This document shows positions 1 to 4,761 of a stretch of 5,514 nucleotides of DNA, one piece after another. A program made the position numbers and the translations under genes. The notes beneath the pieces were generated by a model. That model was given only the letters and a program-made list of their open reading frames with translations, searched no databases and was not told the DNA's origin. Where the stretch lies: the NCBI GenBank assembly GCA_905211185.1, contig CAJLZR010000061.1, forward strand, positions 1 to 5,514, in the 5' to 3' direction. Each line of letters starts with the position of its first letter. The first letter of the stretch is position 1. This DNA is from an uncultured Oscillospiraceae bacterium. GTDB taxonomy: Bacteria; Bacillota_A; Clostridia; Oscillospirales; Acutalibacteraceae.

Positions 1-531
1 GATAGAGAAACCGCCTCTTGTTTGTATACGGGAATAGCAACTGATACAGGCTGCTTTGAATATTCAAATACCACTCCCACAACGCATTTTATAGCAGGCA
101 AACTCATGGAATGCGGGGCGATGGCAAGCCTTATTAATGAACGTGTTTTTACCGTAAAACCAAGAAAAAAAATTGAGCTCGAAAAAGTTATGTACCAAAA
201 TTTAGAATACTTTTTTGAAAATAAATGCGCCATTACTCAAATCACATTAAATGAAATGGAAAAACTGGGAATTAATAACAGCGAACTCGACGGCATTGCA
301 TCCATACCAATTAAAATAGAGGGTGTAGATATTGGAATAACCATAAAGGAAGTAAAGCCAAGCGAAAACAAAATTTCCGTAAGAACTTCCGCTAATGTAG
401 ACGCAAATAAATTTTGCCAACATTTCGGCGGAGGAGGGCACGCACGAGCCGGCGGTTTTAAACTTTCCGGAAGCACCGAAAGCGCAAAAAATGAGATACT
501 CGACGCTATAAAAGAATTTTTAAAATGGTAG
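1..531 (+). CDS. nrnA: DHH-family phosphoesterase NrnA-like (nanoRNase / pAp phosphatase), C-terminal part
   Basis: This frame is open from the first base, so the gene begins upstream of the window; the TTG at 22 is only an internal codon. The 176 visible residues are roughly the last half of a family of about 310-330 residues. The visible part opens with TGIATDTGCFEYSNTTPTTH, the end of the DHH catalytic domain, whose Asp in TDTG belongs to the metal-binding set. A linker leads to a DHHA1 domain with the substrate-binding glycine motif GGGGHARAGG (bases 427-456). Known NrnA proteins are cytoplasmic Mn-dependent enzymes that degrade 2-5 nt RNAs and dephosphorylate pAp. TruB starts 6 nt after the TAG stop, as in the rbfA-nrnA-truB-ribF order of many Bacillota. 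RecJ or GdpP-type DHH proteins are less likely given this neighbourhood and the ending straight after DHHA1. Which substrate is preferred cannot be read from the sequence. Confidence 0.9.
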   Translation, partial: DRETASCLYTGIATDTGCFEYSNTTPTTHFIAGKLMECGAMASLINERVFTVKPRKKIELEKVMYQNLEYFFENKCAITQITLNEMEKLGINNSELDGIASIPIKIEGVDIGITIKEVKPSENKISVRTSANVDANKFCQHFGGGGHARAGGFKLSGSTESAKNEILDAIKEFLKW

Positions 532-537
532 ATAAAT

Positions 538-1437
538 ATGAATGGTATAATAATTATAGATAAACCAAAAGATTATACTTCTTTTGACGTAATTGCTGTG
601 CTCCGAAAAAAACTCGGGCAAAGAAAAATCGGCCATATGGGGACCTTAGACCCTATGGCCACCGGAGTGTTGCCCATTCTTTTGGGAGAAACCGCAAAAT
701 TTCAAATATATAACCAAGAAAATGATAAAAGATACATTGCCAAAATGCACTTTGGCACCACAACTGATTCACTTGATATAACAGGCAAAATAATAACCGA
801 TATAAAATCAACCATAACAAAAAAGCAGCTCGAAAAGGCGCTGAATGAGTTTATAGGCAATATAGATCAGCTCCCCCCTATGTTTTCGGCAATAAAAAAA
901 GATGGGAAAAAACTATACGACCTTGCACGCAAAGGGATAGAAATTAAGCGAGAGCCAAGAAAAATAACAATTAAAAACTTAATTTTACTTGATTTTGAAA
1001 AAGAAACCCAAAACGCAACAATAGACGTTACTTGCTCAAAAGGGACATATATACGTTCACTGTGCTCAGATATAGGAGAAAAGCTCGGCTGTGGCGCAGT
1101 AATGACCGATCTAAACCGAATAAAATCAAACGGATTCGATATATCACAGAGCATATCGCTAAAACGAGTAAAAGAGCTATCACTTAGTGAAATAACAGAA
1201 AAATACATATTACCAACCGACAGTCTTTTTAAAAATTTAAATAAAGTAAATATTAGCACCGCTCAAGAAGCAAGATTTAAAAATGGCGGAAACTTATCTT
1301 TGCAAAGATTAAAATTGCCGCTCGATTTACAAAATAACGAAACAGTAACGGTTTATAACTGCGAAACATTCGTAGGATTAGGTCAAATCGATCAAGAATC
1401 CGATGAACTTAAAATCTTAAAATGCCAAATAAAATAA
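538..1437 (+). CDS. truB: tRNA pseudouridine(55) synthase TruB
   Basis: TruB converts U55 in the T-loop of elongator tRNAs to pseudouridine and also acts as a tRNA folding chaperone in the cytoplasm. The 299 residues match the usual family length. The N-terminal IIIIDKPKDYTSFDV motif (4-18) and GHMGTLDPMATGVL (32-45) are typical, with Asp38 the expected catalytic nucleophile. Tyr66, PPMFSAIK (113-120) and CSKGTYIRSL (166-175) are the other conserved active-site and RNA-binding blocks, and a TruB C-terminal domain follows from about residue 200. The ATG lies 6 nt after the nrnA stop. No good Shine-Dalgarno is visible in the short gap, so translation probably depends on coupling to nrnA. ribF follows 13 nt downstream, which supports one transcript. 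Confidence 0.96.
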   Translation: MNGIIIIDKPKDYTSFDVIAVLRKKLGQRKIGHMGTLDPMATGVLPILLGETAKFQIYNQENDKRYIAKMHFGTTTDSLDITGKIITDIKSTITKKQLEKALNEFIGNIDQLPPMFSAIKKDGKKLYDLARKGIEIKREPRKITIKNLILLDFEKETQNATIDVTCSKGTYIRSLCSDIGEKLGCGAVMTDLNRIKSNGFDISQSISLKRVKELSLSEITEKYILPTDSLFKNLNKVNISTAQEARFKNGGNLSLQRLKLPLDLQNNETVTVYNCETFVGLGQIDQESDELKILKCQIK

Positions 1438-1450
1438 AAAGGGGTGAAAT

Positions 1451-2011
1451 ATGAAAGTATATAATAATATTACTAATAAGCCCCCCAAAGAAACAGCCGT
1501 TGCACTCGGTTTTTTCGATGGGCTTCATTTAGGACACAAAAAAGTAATAAAAAAAACTATATATTTTAAAAATAAGGGTTTAATTCCAGCTGTGTTTACT
1601 TTTTCACAAAACCCAAAATCGGTTTTATCTGATAGCGATATTATGCAGATAACGAATTTAGACGAAAAAGAACGCTATCTTGAAAAAATGGGGGTTGAAT
1701 TATTTTACGCGGTAGACTTTTTGAAAATAAAAGACCTTTCCCCCGAAGAATTCGTAAAAGAGATATTATTTAAAAAATTAAATGCAAAAGTTGCCGTTTG
1801 CGGGTTTAATTATCATTTTGGACATGGCGCAGCCGCAGGCGCCGAAGACCTTAAAAAAATTTGCAAAAAGTATGGAATTAAAACTTACATTATAAAGCCC
1901 GTTTTATATAAAAAAGAAATTATCAGCTCTACCAAAATACGAAACGCTTTAATAAACAATGATCTTCAAACAGCAAATGATATGCTCGGGATTAATAATA
2001 TAAAAAATTAA
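1451..2011 (+). CDS. ribF: FAD synthetase (FMN adenylyltransferase) domain protein; RibF lacking the riboflavin kinase domain
   Basis: The protein is an FMN adenylyltransferase of the nucleotidyltransferase superfamily, which makes FAD from FMN and ATP. Seen: GFFDGLHLGH (20-29) with the HxGH nucleotide-binding motif at 26-29, FTFSQNP (49-55), CGFNYHFGHG (117-126) and SSTKIR (159-164). It starts at ATG 1451 behind AAAAGGGGTG with a 4-nt spacer. Oddity: it is only 186 residues, while bifunctional RibF is about 300. It stops at MLGINNIKN, the point where the LLGRPY-type linker would lead into the riboflavin kinase domain. I saw no kinase-like sequence (such as a GRxLGxPTAN block) in the following 340 bases. 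The last codons and the stop lie in the T-rich tail of the first hairpin of the downstream repeat array. It could be a true single-domain FAD synthetase with a separate kinase gene elsewhere, or a gene truncated by the repeats. An FMN kinase activity should not be assumed. Confidence 0.88.
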   Translation: MKVYNNITNKPPKETAVALGFFDGLHLGHKKVIKKTIYFKNKGLIPAVFTFSQNPKSVLSDSDIMQITNLDEKERYLEKMGVELFYAVDFLKIKDLSPEEFVKEILFKKLNAKVAVCGFNYHFGHGAAAGAEDLKKICKKYGIKTYIIKPVLYKKEIISSTKIRNALINNDLQTANDMLGINNIKN

Positions 2012-2110
2012 AAACCTCCGAAAGAGTTCAGCGGAATTTTTTATAAAACTTCAAAAACGAACTTATAAGCCAGTCTTTTCACAAGTTTTAATGCTTCTAA
2101 CAAGCCACAA
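2002..2110 (-). ncRNA. Candidate small RNA, unit 2 (hairpin B to hairpin A), homologous to unit 1
   Basis: Hypothesis: a second RNA of about 105 nt, starting below the TATAAT box (2117-2122) and ending at hairpin A. The stem of unit 1 is matched here by CTTGTTAG (2104-2097) with CTTATAAG (2069-2062). Compared with unit 1, one C-G has become U-A, one A-U has become G-C, and one pair is lost. An alternative fold of AGAAGC against GCTTAT competes, so the fold is not certain. If real, its 3' end would run antisense to the last codons of ribF. Confidence 0.33.
2015..2034 (-). terminator. Hairpin A, most diverged copy; may also end the ribF transcript
   Basis: Read on the - strand it pairs CCGCTGAA with TTCGGAGG around a CTCT loop, with one G-A mismatch and one G-U pair, followed by TTTTTAATTTTTT. 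Read on the + strand there are two mismatches (C-T and A-C), followed by a run of six T at 2037-2042. It lies right after the ribF stop, so it is the obvious candidate end of the nrnA-truB-ribF transcript, but it looks better formed in the - direction. Confidence 0.5.
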
Positions 2111-2116
2111 TCATAA

Positions 2117-2144
2117 ATTATAAAAATACGTTGATAAATCATAA
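2117..2144 (-). promoter_or_regulatory. Promoter-like conserved box of unit 2
   Basis: This is the second copy of the box: on the - strand TTATGA, 16 bases, then a perfect TATAAT. It differs from the first copy at two positions only, one in the spacer and one in the -10. The -35 is poor (3 of 6). The region is AT-rich, so a chance TATAAT is not unlikely. The conservation between copies is the main argument. Confidence 0.37.
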
Positions 2145-2155
2145 CCCCCAAAAAC

Positions 2156-2260
2156 AAAATTAAAAGCCGCCGAAAGAGCTCGGCAGCATTTTTTATGAAT
2201 CACCACAAAAAGCTTACAAAATAGTTTTTTTAGAGGTTTCAATATTTTTGCAAGTAATAA
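2156..2260 (-). ncRNA. Candidate small RNA, unit 1 (hairpin C to hairpin B)
   Basis: Hypothesis: a transcript of about 105 nt that starts below the TATAGT box (2267-2272) and ends at hairpin B and its T-rich tail. The body can fold CTTGCAAAA (2254-2246) onto TTTTGTAAG (2221-2213), nine pairs with one G-U. The homologous positions in unit 2 can form a similar stem. No protein-coding frame with a ribosome binding site was seen. The ends are inferred only from the box and the hairpin. A non-transcribed duplication is the alternative. Confidence 0.35.
2166..2187 (-). terminator. Hairpin B, terminator-like, in the middle of the array
   Basis: On the - strand GCTGCCGAG pairs with TTCGGCGGC around a CTCT loop, using two G-U pairs, and is followed by TTTTAATTTTGTTTTT. 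On the + strand the same positions give C-A mismatches, though a run of six T (2189-2194) follows. It has no adjacent gene of its own on either strand, so a terminator here needs either read-through from rpsT or a transcript starting inside the array. Confidence 0.6.
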
Positions 2261-2266
2261 TTAAAA

Positions 2267-2294
2267 ACTATAAAAATACGTTGATAAGTCATAA
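2267..2294 (-). promoter_or_regulatory. Promoter-like conserved box of unit 1
   Basis: On the - strand it reads TTATGA, 16 bases, TATAGT. The -10 matches the sigma-A consensus at 5 of 6 positions and the -35 only at 3 of 6. An overlapping reading, TTGAAA-17-TATTTT, is also possible in this copy. The spacer and both hexamers are nearly identical in the second copy 150 bp away, and this is the best conserved part of the spacer. That supports function but does not prove promoter activity. Confidence 0.35.
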
Positions 2295-2311
2295 CTTTCA
2301 AAAATAAAATT

Positions 2312-2341
2312 AAATGCCACCGAGAAAACTCAGTGGCATTT
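2312..2341 (-). terminator. Hairpin C, rho-independent terminator of rpsT
   Basis: On the - strand TGCCACTGAG pairs with CTCGGTGGCA around TTTT, ten base pairs including one G-U. The stem is extended by AAA/TTT and followed by TTTAATTTTATTTTT. It begins 9 bases after the rpsT stop, so it is the natural terminator of the rplM-rpsI-degV-rpsT group. On the + strand the G-U becomes a C-A mismatch and six T follow, so it may also act as a weaker back-stop for + strand transcription. Confidence 0.88.
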
Positions 2342-2350
2342 TTTACCGAA

Positions 2351-2590
2351 CTATCTGGCTTTACAGCTAAGAACTATGGCCGACTTTTTGCGAGCTGCAG
2401 TATTCTTGTGGATAATTCCCTTGGAAACTGCTTGGTCCAGCTTTTTAAGCGCCGCACCGACGGCAACTTCGGATTTTTCCTCTAATGCTGACTTAATAGC
2501 TGTTCTAAGAGCTGATTTATAAGCTTTATTCCTTGCGGTTTTTGTATCTATTACTCTTACTCTTTTTTTGGCAGATTTAATATTAGGCAT
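2351..2590 (-). CDS. rpsT: 30S ribosomal protein S20
   Basis: S20 is a primary 16S rRNA-binding protein that helps early assembly of the 30S subunit. The 79 residues are basic and helical, slightly short for a family of about 85-88. They begin with the typical [13 protein letters not shown]; the family blocks around [16 protein letters not shown] and the C-terminal [12 protein letters not shown] are present. The ATG follows AGAGGAGG with a 10-nt spacer, a strong ribosome binding site. The degV stop lies 39 nt upstream with no terminator and no convincing promoter between them, so it is probably the last gene of the rplM-rpsI-degV-rpsT transcript. Hairpin C lies directly downstream. Confidence 0.97.
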   Translation of the reverse strand: MPNIKSAKKRVRVIDTKTARNKAYKSALRTAIKSALEEKSEVAVGAALKKLDQAVSKGIIHKNTAARKKSAIVLSCKAR

Positions 2591-2629
2591 AAAAATATAT
2601 CCTCCTCTTTAAAATATTTAACACTATAA

Positions 2630-3496
2630 CTATCTTTCAATACCCGGAAAAATAATTGCTAACGTATCGGCGCCCGTATGAGCACCTATAACCGGAGTTA
2701 TTGAATGTATTACCACGTTTTTGATACCAAATTTTTTACTTATTTCTTCGGCTAAAAACTTTGCATCATCTTCACAATCGGCATGGGCTATATATATGGG
2801 CTCATTACTCATATCCTTTTTTTGAATGCATTCTTCAAGCTTGGAAATCAAAGTAGCGAATGCCTTTTTGCGCCCCCTGACGCTTTCGCAAACACTGAGC
2901 GCCCCGTCTTTATCAATTTTCAAAATCGGTTTAATATTCATCATACTTCCGACAAACGCCGTACTACCTGATATTCTGCCTCCACGCTTTAAATGATAAA
3001 GATCATCGACTACAAACCAATGGCAAATTTTATGTTTATTCTTATCCAGCCAATCTGCGGTTTCGTCTATGCCAGCACCTTGACTACGCATTTTTGAAGC
3101 TTTGAAAGCAAGATACCCTATACCGAGCGACGCACTTAAGGAATCTATTACTCTAAGTTTTCGCTCAGGAAAACGAGTTTTTAACTCGTTCATTGCCAAA
3201 CATGCGGAATTATACATGCCACTGAGCTTTGATGACAAGCACAGGTAAATAATATCTTTTCCTTGCTCGAAATACTTATTAAAATATTCCTCAAACTCCG
3301 AAGGGTTAATCTGAGTTGTAGAAACCGGAACCTTTTGCCTTATTTTTTCATAAAATTCACATATATCAACGCTATCGCCACTATAAACTTTATCGTCGAT
3401 AAGCACATCCATAGGCAAAGTCAGTATATTAAAACTATCTTTAAGATCCGAAGGCAAATCCATGGTCAAATCCGAAATAATCACATAATCACTCAT
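2630..3496 (-). CDS. DegV family fatty-acid-binding protein (FakB-like)
   Basis: DegV/FakB proteins are cytoplasmic and bind one long-chain fatty acid; with the kinase FakA they deliver acyl-phosphate from exogenous fatty acids to lipid synthesis. From the start used here the protein has 288 residues, a normal length. Seen: SDLTMDLPSD (8-17), STTQINPSEF (59-68) of the ligand pocket, SSKLSGMYNSA (88-98), DSLSASLGIGYL (118-129), LKRGGRISG (169-177), NIKPIL (187-192) and the conserved GAHTG (271-275). The usual DST of the first motif is DLT here. Start choice: ATG 3494-3496 places SDLTMD where families normally begin. A TTG at 3550 would add 18 unconserved residues and coincides with a Shine-Dalgarno serving another short frame (3498-3536). 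Its own site is weak (CGGA), so coupling to that leader is plausible. It sits between rpsI and rpsT with no visible terminator on either side. The partner kinase is not in the window, so the FakB role is inferred from family. Confidence 0.9.
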   Translation of the reverse strand: MSDYVIISDLTMDLPSDLKDSFNILTLPMDVLIDDKVYSGDSVDICEFYEKIRQKVPVSTTQINPSEFEEYFNKYFEQGKDIIYLCLSSKLSGMYNSACLAMNELKTRFPERKLRVIDSLSASLGIGYLAFKASKMRSQGAGIDETADWLDKNKHKICHWFVVDDLYHLKRGGRISGSTAFVGSMMNIKPILKIDKDGALSVCESVRGRKKAFATLISKLEECIQKKDMSNEPIYIAHADCEDDAKFLAEEISKKFGIKNVVIHSITPVIGAHTGADTLAIIFPGIER

Positions 3497-3497
3497 A

Positions 3498-3536
3498 TCA
3501 TATCCGATAAACCAGCAGGCAACCACACCTGCACAT
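3498..3536 (-). CDS. Putative 12-residue cysteine-rich leader peptide upstream of degV
   Basis: The frame is ATG to TGA and encodes MCRCGCLLVYRI, with three cysteines in a CxCxC pattern. It is preceded by TTTGGAGG (GGAGG at 3544-3548) with an ideal 7-nt spacer, the only strong ribosome binding site in the rpsI-degV gap. Its TGA is separated from the degV ATG by one base (TGATATG), the arrangement expected for translational coupling. The message can fold GCAGGU (3532-3527) onto GCCUGC (3520-3515) inside the frame. No Rho-independent terminator or sequestering stem at the degV start was seen, so control could be by coupling or ribosome stalling rather than classical attenuation. Chance cannot be excluded for a frame this short. 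Confidence 0.45.
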   Translation of the reverse strand: MCRCGCLLVYRI

Positions 3537-3543
3537 CGATTCG

Positions 3544-3548
3544 CCTCC
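3544..3548 (-). promoter_or_regulatory. Strong Shine-Dalgarno of the degV leader frame
   Basis: GGAGG on the - strand lies 7 nt before the ATG at 3536 but about 47 nt before the degV ATG at 3496, too far to serve degV directly. It overlaps the TTG (3548-3550) that could be mistaken for a longer degV start. This placement is the main evidence both for the shorter degV start and for translation of the 12-codon leader. Confidence 0.6.
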
Positions 3549-3593
3549 AAATTCCAAACAATAGTTTTATAAAAACCGAAAACACAACAAATA

Positions 3594-3995
3594 TTATCTC
3601 TTGGAAAATTGCGGTGCTTTTCTTGCTTTTTTAAGGCCGTATTTCTTACGTTCTTTCATTCTCGGATCACGCGTTATAAATCCGGCTTTTTTAAGGCTTG
3701 GTCTGTATTTTTCAGAATCACATTCCAAAAGAGCTTTTGTGATACCATGTCTTATAGCGCCTGCCTGACCGGCAACTCCGCCGCCCGAAACATTACATAC
3801 TATATCAAACTTACTTTCATTTTCTGTAAGTACCAACGGCTGACGAACTATAACTTTTAAAGTTTCCAAACCGAAGTATTCGTCTATATCTCTTTGGTTA
3901 ACTGTTATTTTTCCGCTTCCTTTGTAAAGCCTTACTCTGGCTACGGAGCTTTTTCTTCTACCTGTTCCATAAAAGAAAGGAGTCTTGTTATACAT
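3594..3995 (-). CDS. rpsI: 30S ribosomal protein S9
   Basis: S9 belongs to the head of the 30S subunit; its long C-terminal tail reaches the P-site tRNA. The 133 residues match the usual 130. Seen: [14 protein letters not shown] near the N-terminus, GKITVN, the glycine-rich [17 protein letters not shown] in the middle and the conserved basic ending APQFSKR. The start overlaps the rplM stop by one base (TAATG), and its GGAGG site lies inside the last rplM codons, so the two are translationally coupled. This rplM-rpsI pairing is nearly universal in bacteria. The gap to degV downstream is about 57 nt before the leader frame begins and contains no GC-rich hairpin, so transcription probably continues. 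Confidence 0.98.
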   Translation of the reverse strand: MYNKTPFFYGTGRRKSSVARVRLYKGSGKITVNQRDIDEYFGLETLKVIVRQPLVLTENESKFDIVCNVSGGGVAGQAGAIRHGITKALLECDSEKYRPSLKKAGFITRDPRMKERKKYGLKKARKAPQFSKR

Positions 3996-4438
3996 TATTC
4001 ATTTCCCTCCGCATCGCTAAGTATTTCAGGTTTTTGTGCTTCATGATTGTGGTTTGAACCAGCAATTGCACGAAGTCTTGTAATTTGTTTGCGTCCCAAA
4101 GAATTGCCCTGAAGCATTCCTTTAACTGCCCAAAACATTGCTTTTTCCGGATTTTCTCTCATTAAAGTATCGTATCTTACGCTCTTTAAGTGACCGATAT
4201 ACCCGGTGTGATGATAGTGATACTTTTTAGTAAGTTTCTTTCCCGTAAGAACTGCCTTTTCACAGTTAATTACGATTACGTGGTCACCACAATCCACGTG
4301 CGGAGCAAAAATAGGTTTATTTTTTCCGCGAAGCAAACTGGCAACTTGAACGGCAACTCTACCAAGCGGTTTATCGGCTGCATCTATAATGTACCATTTG
4401 CGCTCTACCTGGCCTTTTTTCGGCATAAATGTAGACAT
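3995..4438 (-). CDS. rplM: 50S ribosomal protein L13
   Basis: L13 is an early-assembling 23S rRNA-binding protein of the 50S subunit. The 147 residues are close to the family's 142-145. The sequence begins [20 protein letters not shown], as is typical, followed by [55 protein letters not shown] and the ending [13 protein letters not shown]. Start choice: ATG 4436-4438 lies 7 nt after GGAGG (4446-4450). An ATG 15 bases further up overlaps that site and would add five unconserved residues, so it is rejected. It is the first gene of the group and has a near-consensus promoter about 40 bases upstream. Its last codons hold the ribosome binding site for rpsI. The leader is about 30 nt, too short for an elaborate autoregulatory structure. 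Confidence 0.98.
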   Translation of the reverse strand: MSTFMPKKGQVERKWYIIDAADKPLGRVAVQVASLLRGKNKPIFAPHVDCGDHVIVINCEKAVLTGKKLTKKYHYHHTGYIGHLKSVRYDTLMRENPEKAMFWAVKGMLQGNSLGRKQITRLRAIAGSNHNHEAQKPEILSDAEGNE

Positions 4439-4475
4439 TCTTCTTCCTCCCATAAATTAAAAGTCTGACTTTAAG

Positions 4476-4504
4476 ATAATACCACTATATACGCACTTTG
4501 TCAA
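4476..4504 (-). promoter_or_regulatory. Sigma-A promoter of the rplM group
   Basis: On the - strand: TTGACA (perfect -35, 4499-4504), 17-bp spacer, TATTAT (-10, 4476-4481, 5 of 6), with TGG just before the -10, an extended -10 element. The predicted start near 4469 gives a leader of about 30 nt before the L13 ATG. No other promoter of this quality was seen down to rpsT, which fits one transcript for the ribosomal genes and degV. Confidence 0.88.
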
Positions 4505-4679
4505 CAAAAAATTAATTTTAAAGCATAAAATCTCACGTTTACTTGCTTTTTAATATAATAATCTCTTGTTTTCTCATTTTTGAATTTAAATAAAAAACAA
4601 TAAAAGGCAAATGTTACATCTCGCAATAAATCAAATAATCTTTTATTTTCAATTGATTCCAAATGCGTACAAAACACCA
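4505..4679. other. AT-rich intergenic spacer without recognised features
   Basis: This lies between the terminator of the secreted-protein gene and the rplM promoter. It is very AT-rich. A TATAAT occurs on the + strand at 4554-4559, but without a -35 and without a downstream gene. A 12-codon frame on the - strand (4539-4577) has no ribosome binding site. I see no tRNA, hairpin or repeat of note here. Confidence 0.7.
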
Positions 4680-4710
4680 AAAGGCTCCCGTTTTAAAAAC
4701 GTGAGCCTTT
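4680..4710 (-). terminator. Rho-independent terminator of the secreted coiled-coil gene
   Basis: The stem AAAGGCTC (4680-4687) pairs with GAGCCTTT (4703-4710). After one mismatch it continues with CGTT/AACG around an A/T loop. On the - strand it is followed by TTTTGGTGTTTTG and lies about 50 bases after the stop at 4762. On the + strand the following T-run is only three bases, so the - direction is favoured. Confidence 0.78.
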
Positions 4711-4761
4711 ACTTAAAATATAATTACGTCATTTAACTTAGAAAACGATACGAAAAACAAA

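Larger units (their letters stand above)
2002..2341. repeat. Diverged ~150-bp tandem array: three hairpins, two spacers
   Basis: This intergenic stretch between the convergent ribF and rpsT genes is a tandem array. Hairpin cores lie at 2015-2034, 2166-2187 and 2316-2337, offset by 152 and 150 bp. The segments 2119-2194 and 2269-2344 align without gaps at an offset of exactly 150 and share a 19-base identical run beginning TATAAAAATACG. The spacers 2043-2116 and 2195-2266 also align, less well: read on the - strand they share in order CTTG, ATT-AAAC, AAAA-ACT, TTTTTG and ATAAAAAAT. No coding frame of note is present. The spacing is far too long and the units too diverged for a CRISPR array. 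It may be duplicated terminators or tandem small RNA genes. Confidence 0.85.

Noticed and set aside
867..1259. Long - strand open frame inside truB and similar frames opposite other genes
   Set aside because: These lie opposite well-conserved genes, show no family motifs or ribosome binding sites, and are shadows of the coding strand.
2002..2341. CRISPR array or riboswitch reading of the repeats
   Set aside because: The units are about 150 bp, only three and diverged, with no cas genes. The hairpins lie downstream of genes, not in a 5' leader, and no known aptamer pattern was recognised.
2591..2660. Separate promoter for rpsT (TTGAAA-18-TATTTT)
   Set aside because: The implied transcription start would fall in or beyond the Shine-Dalgarno, and the -10 is poor.
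3497..3550. N-terminal extension of DegV from a TTG at 3550
   Set aside because: The 18 extra residues are unlike the family, the TTG overlaps a GGAGG that serves the ATG at 3536 in another frame, and SDLTMD normally lies within the first ten or so residues.
3551..3593. Promoter for degV (TTGTGT-18-TATTGT)
   Set aside because: The -35 matches only 3 of 6 positions and the -10 4 of 6 in an AT-rich gap; not strong enough to call.
4439..4453. ATG at 4453 as the rplM start
   Set aside because: It overlaps the GGAGG that serves the ATG at 4438, has no site of its own, and adds MGGRR, which is not part of L13.
4539..4577. 12-codon frame on the - strand (MRKQEIIILKSK)
   Set aside because: There is no ribosome binding site or adjacent gene, and the composition is what AT-rich sequence gives by chance.
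4532..4705. CTCACGTTT (4532-4540) and AAACGTGAG (4697-4705) as a long-range stem competing with the terminator
   Set aside because: On the - strand the competing arm is transcribed about 160 nt after the terminator, too late to affect it, and a 9-base match can arise by chance.
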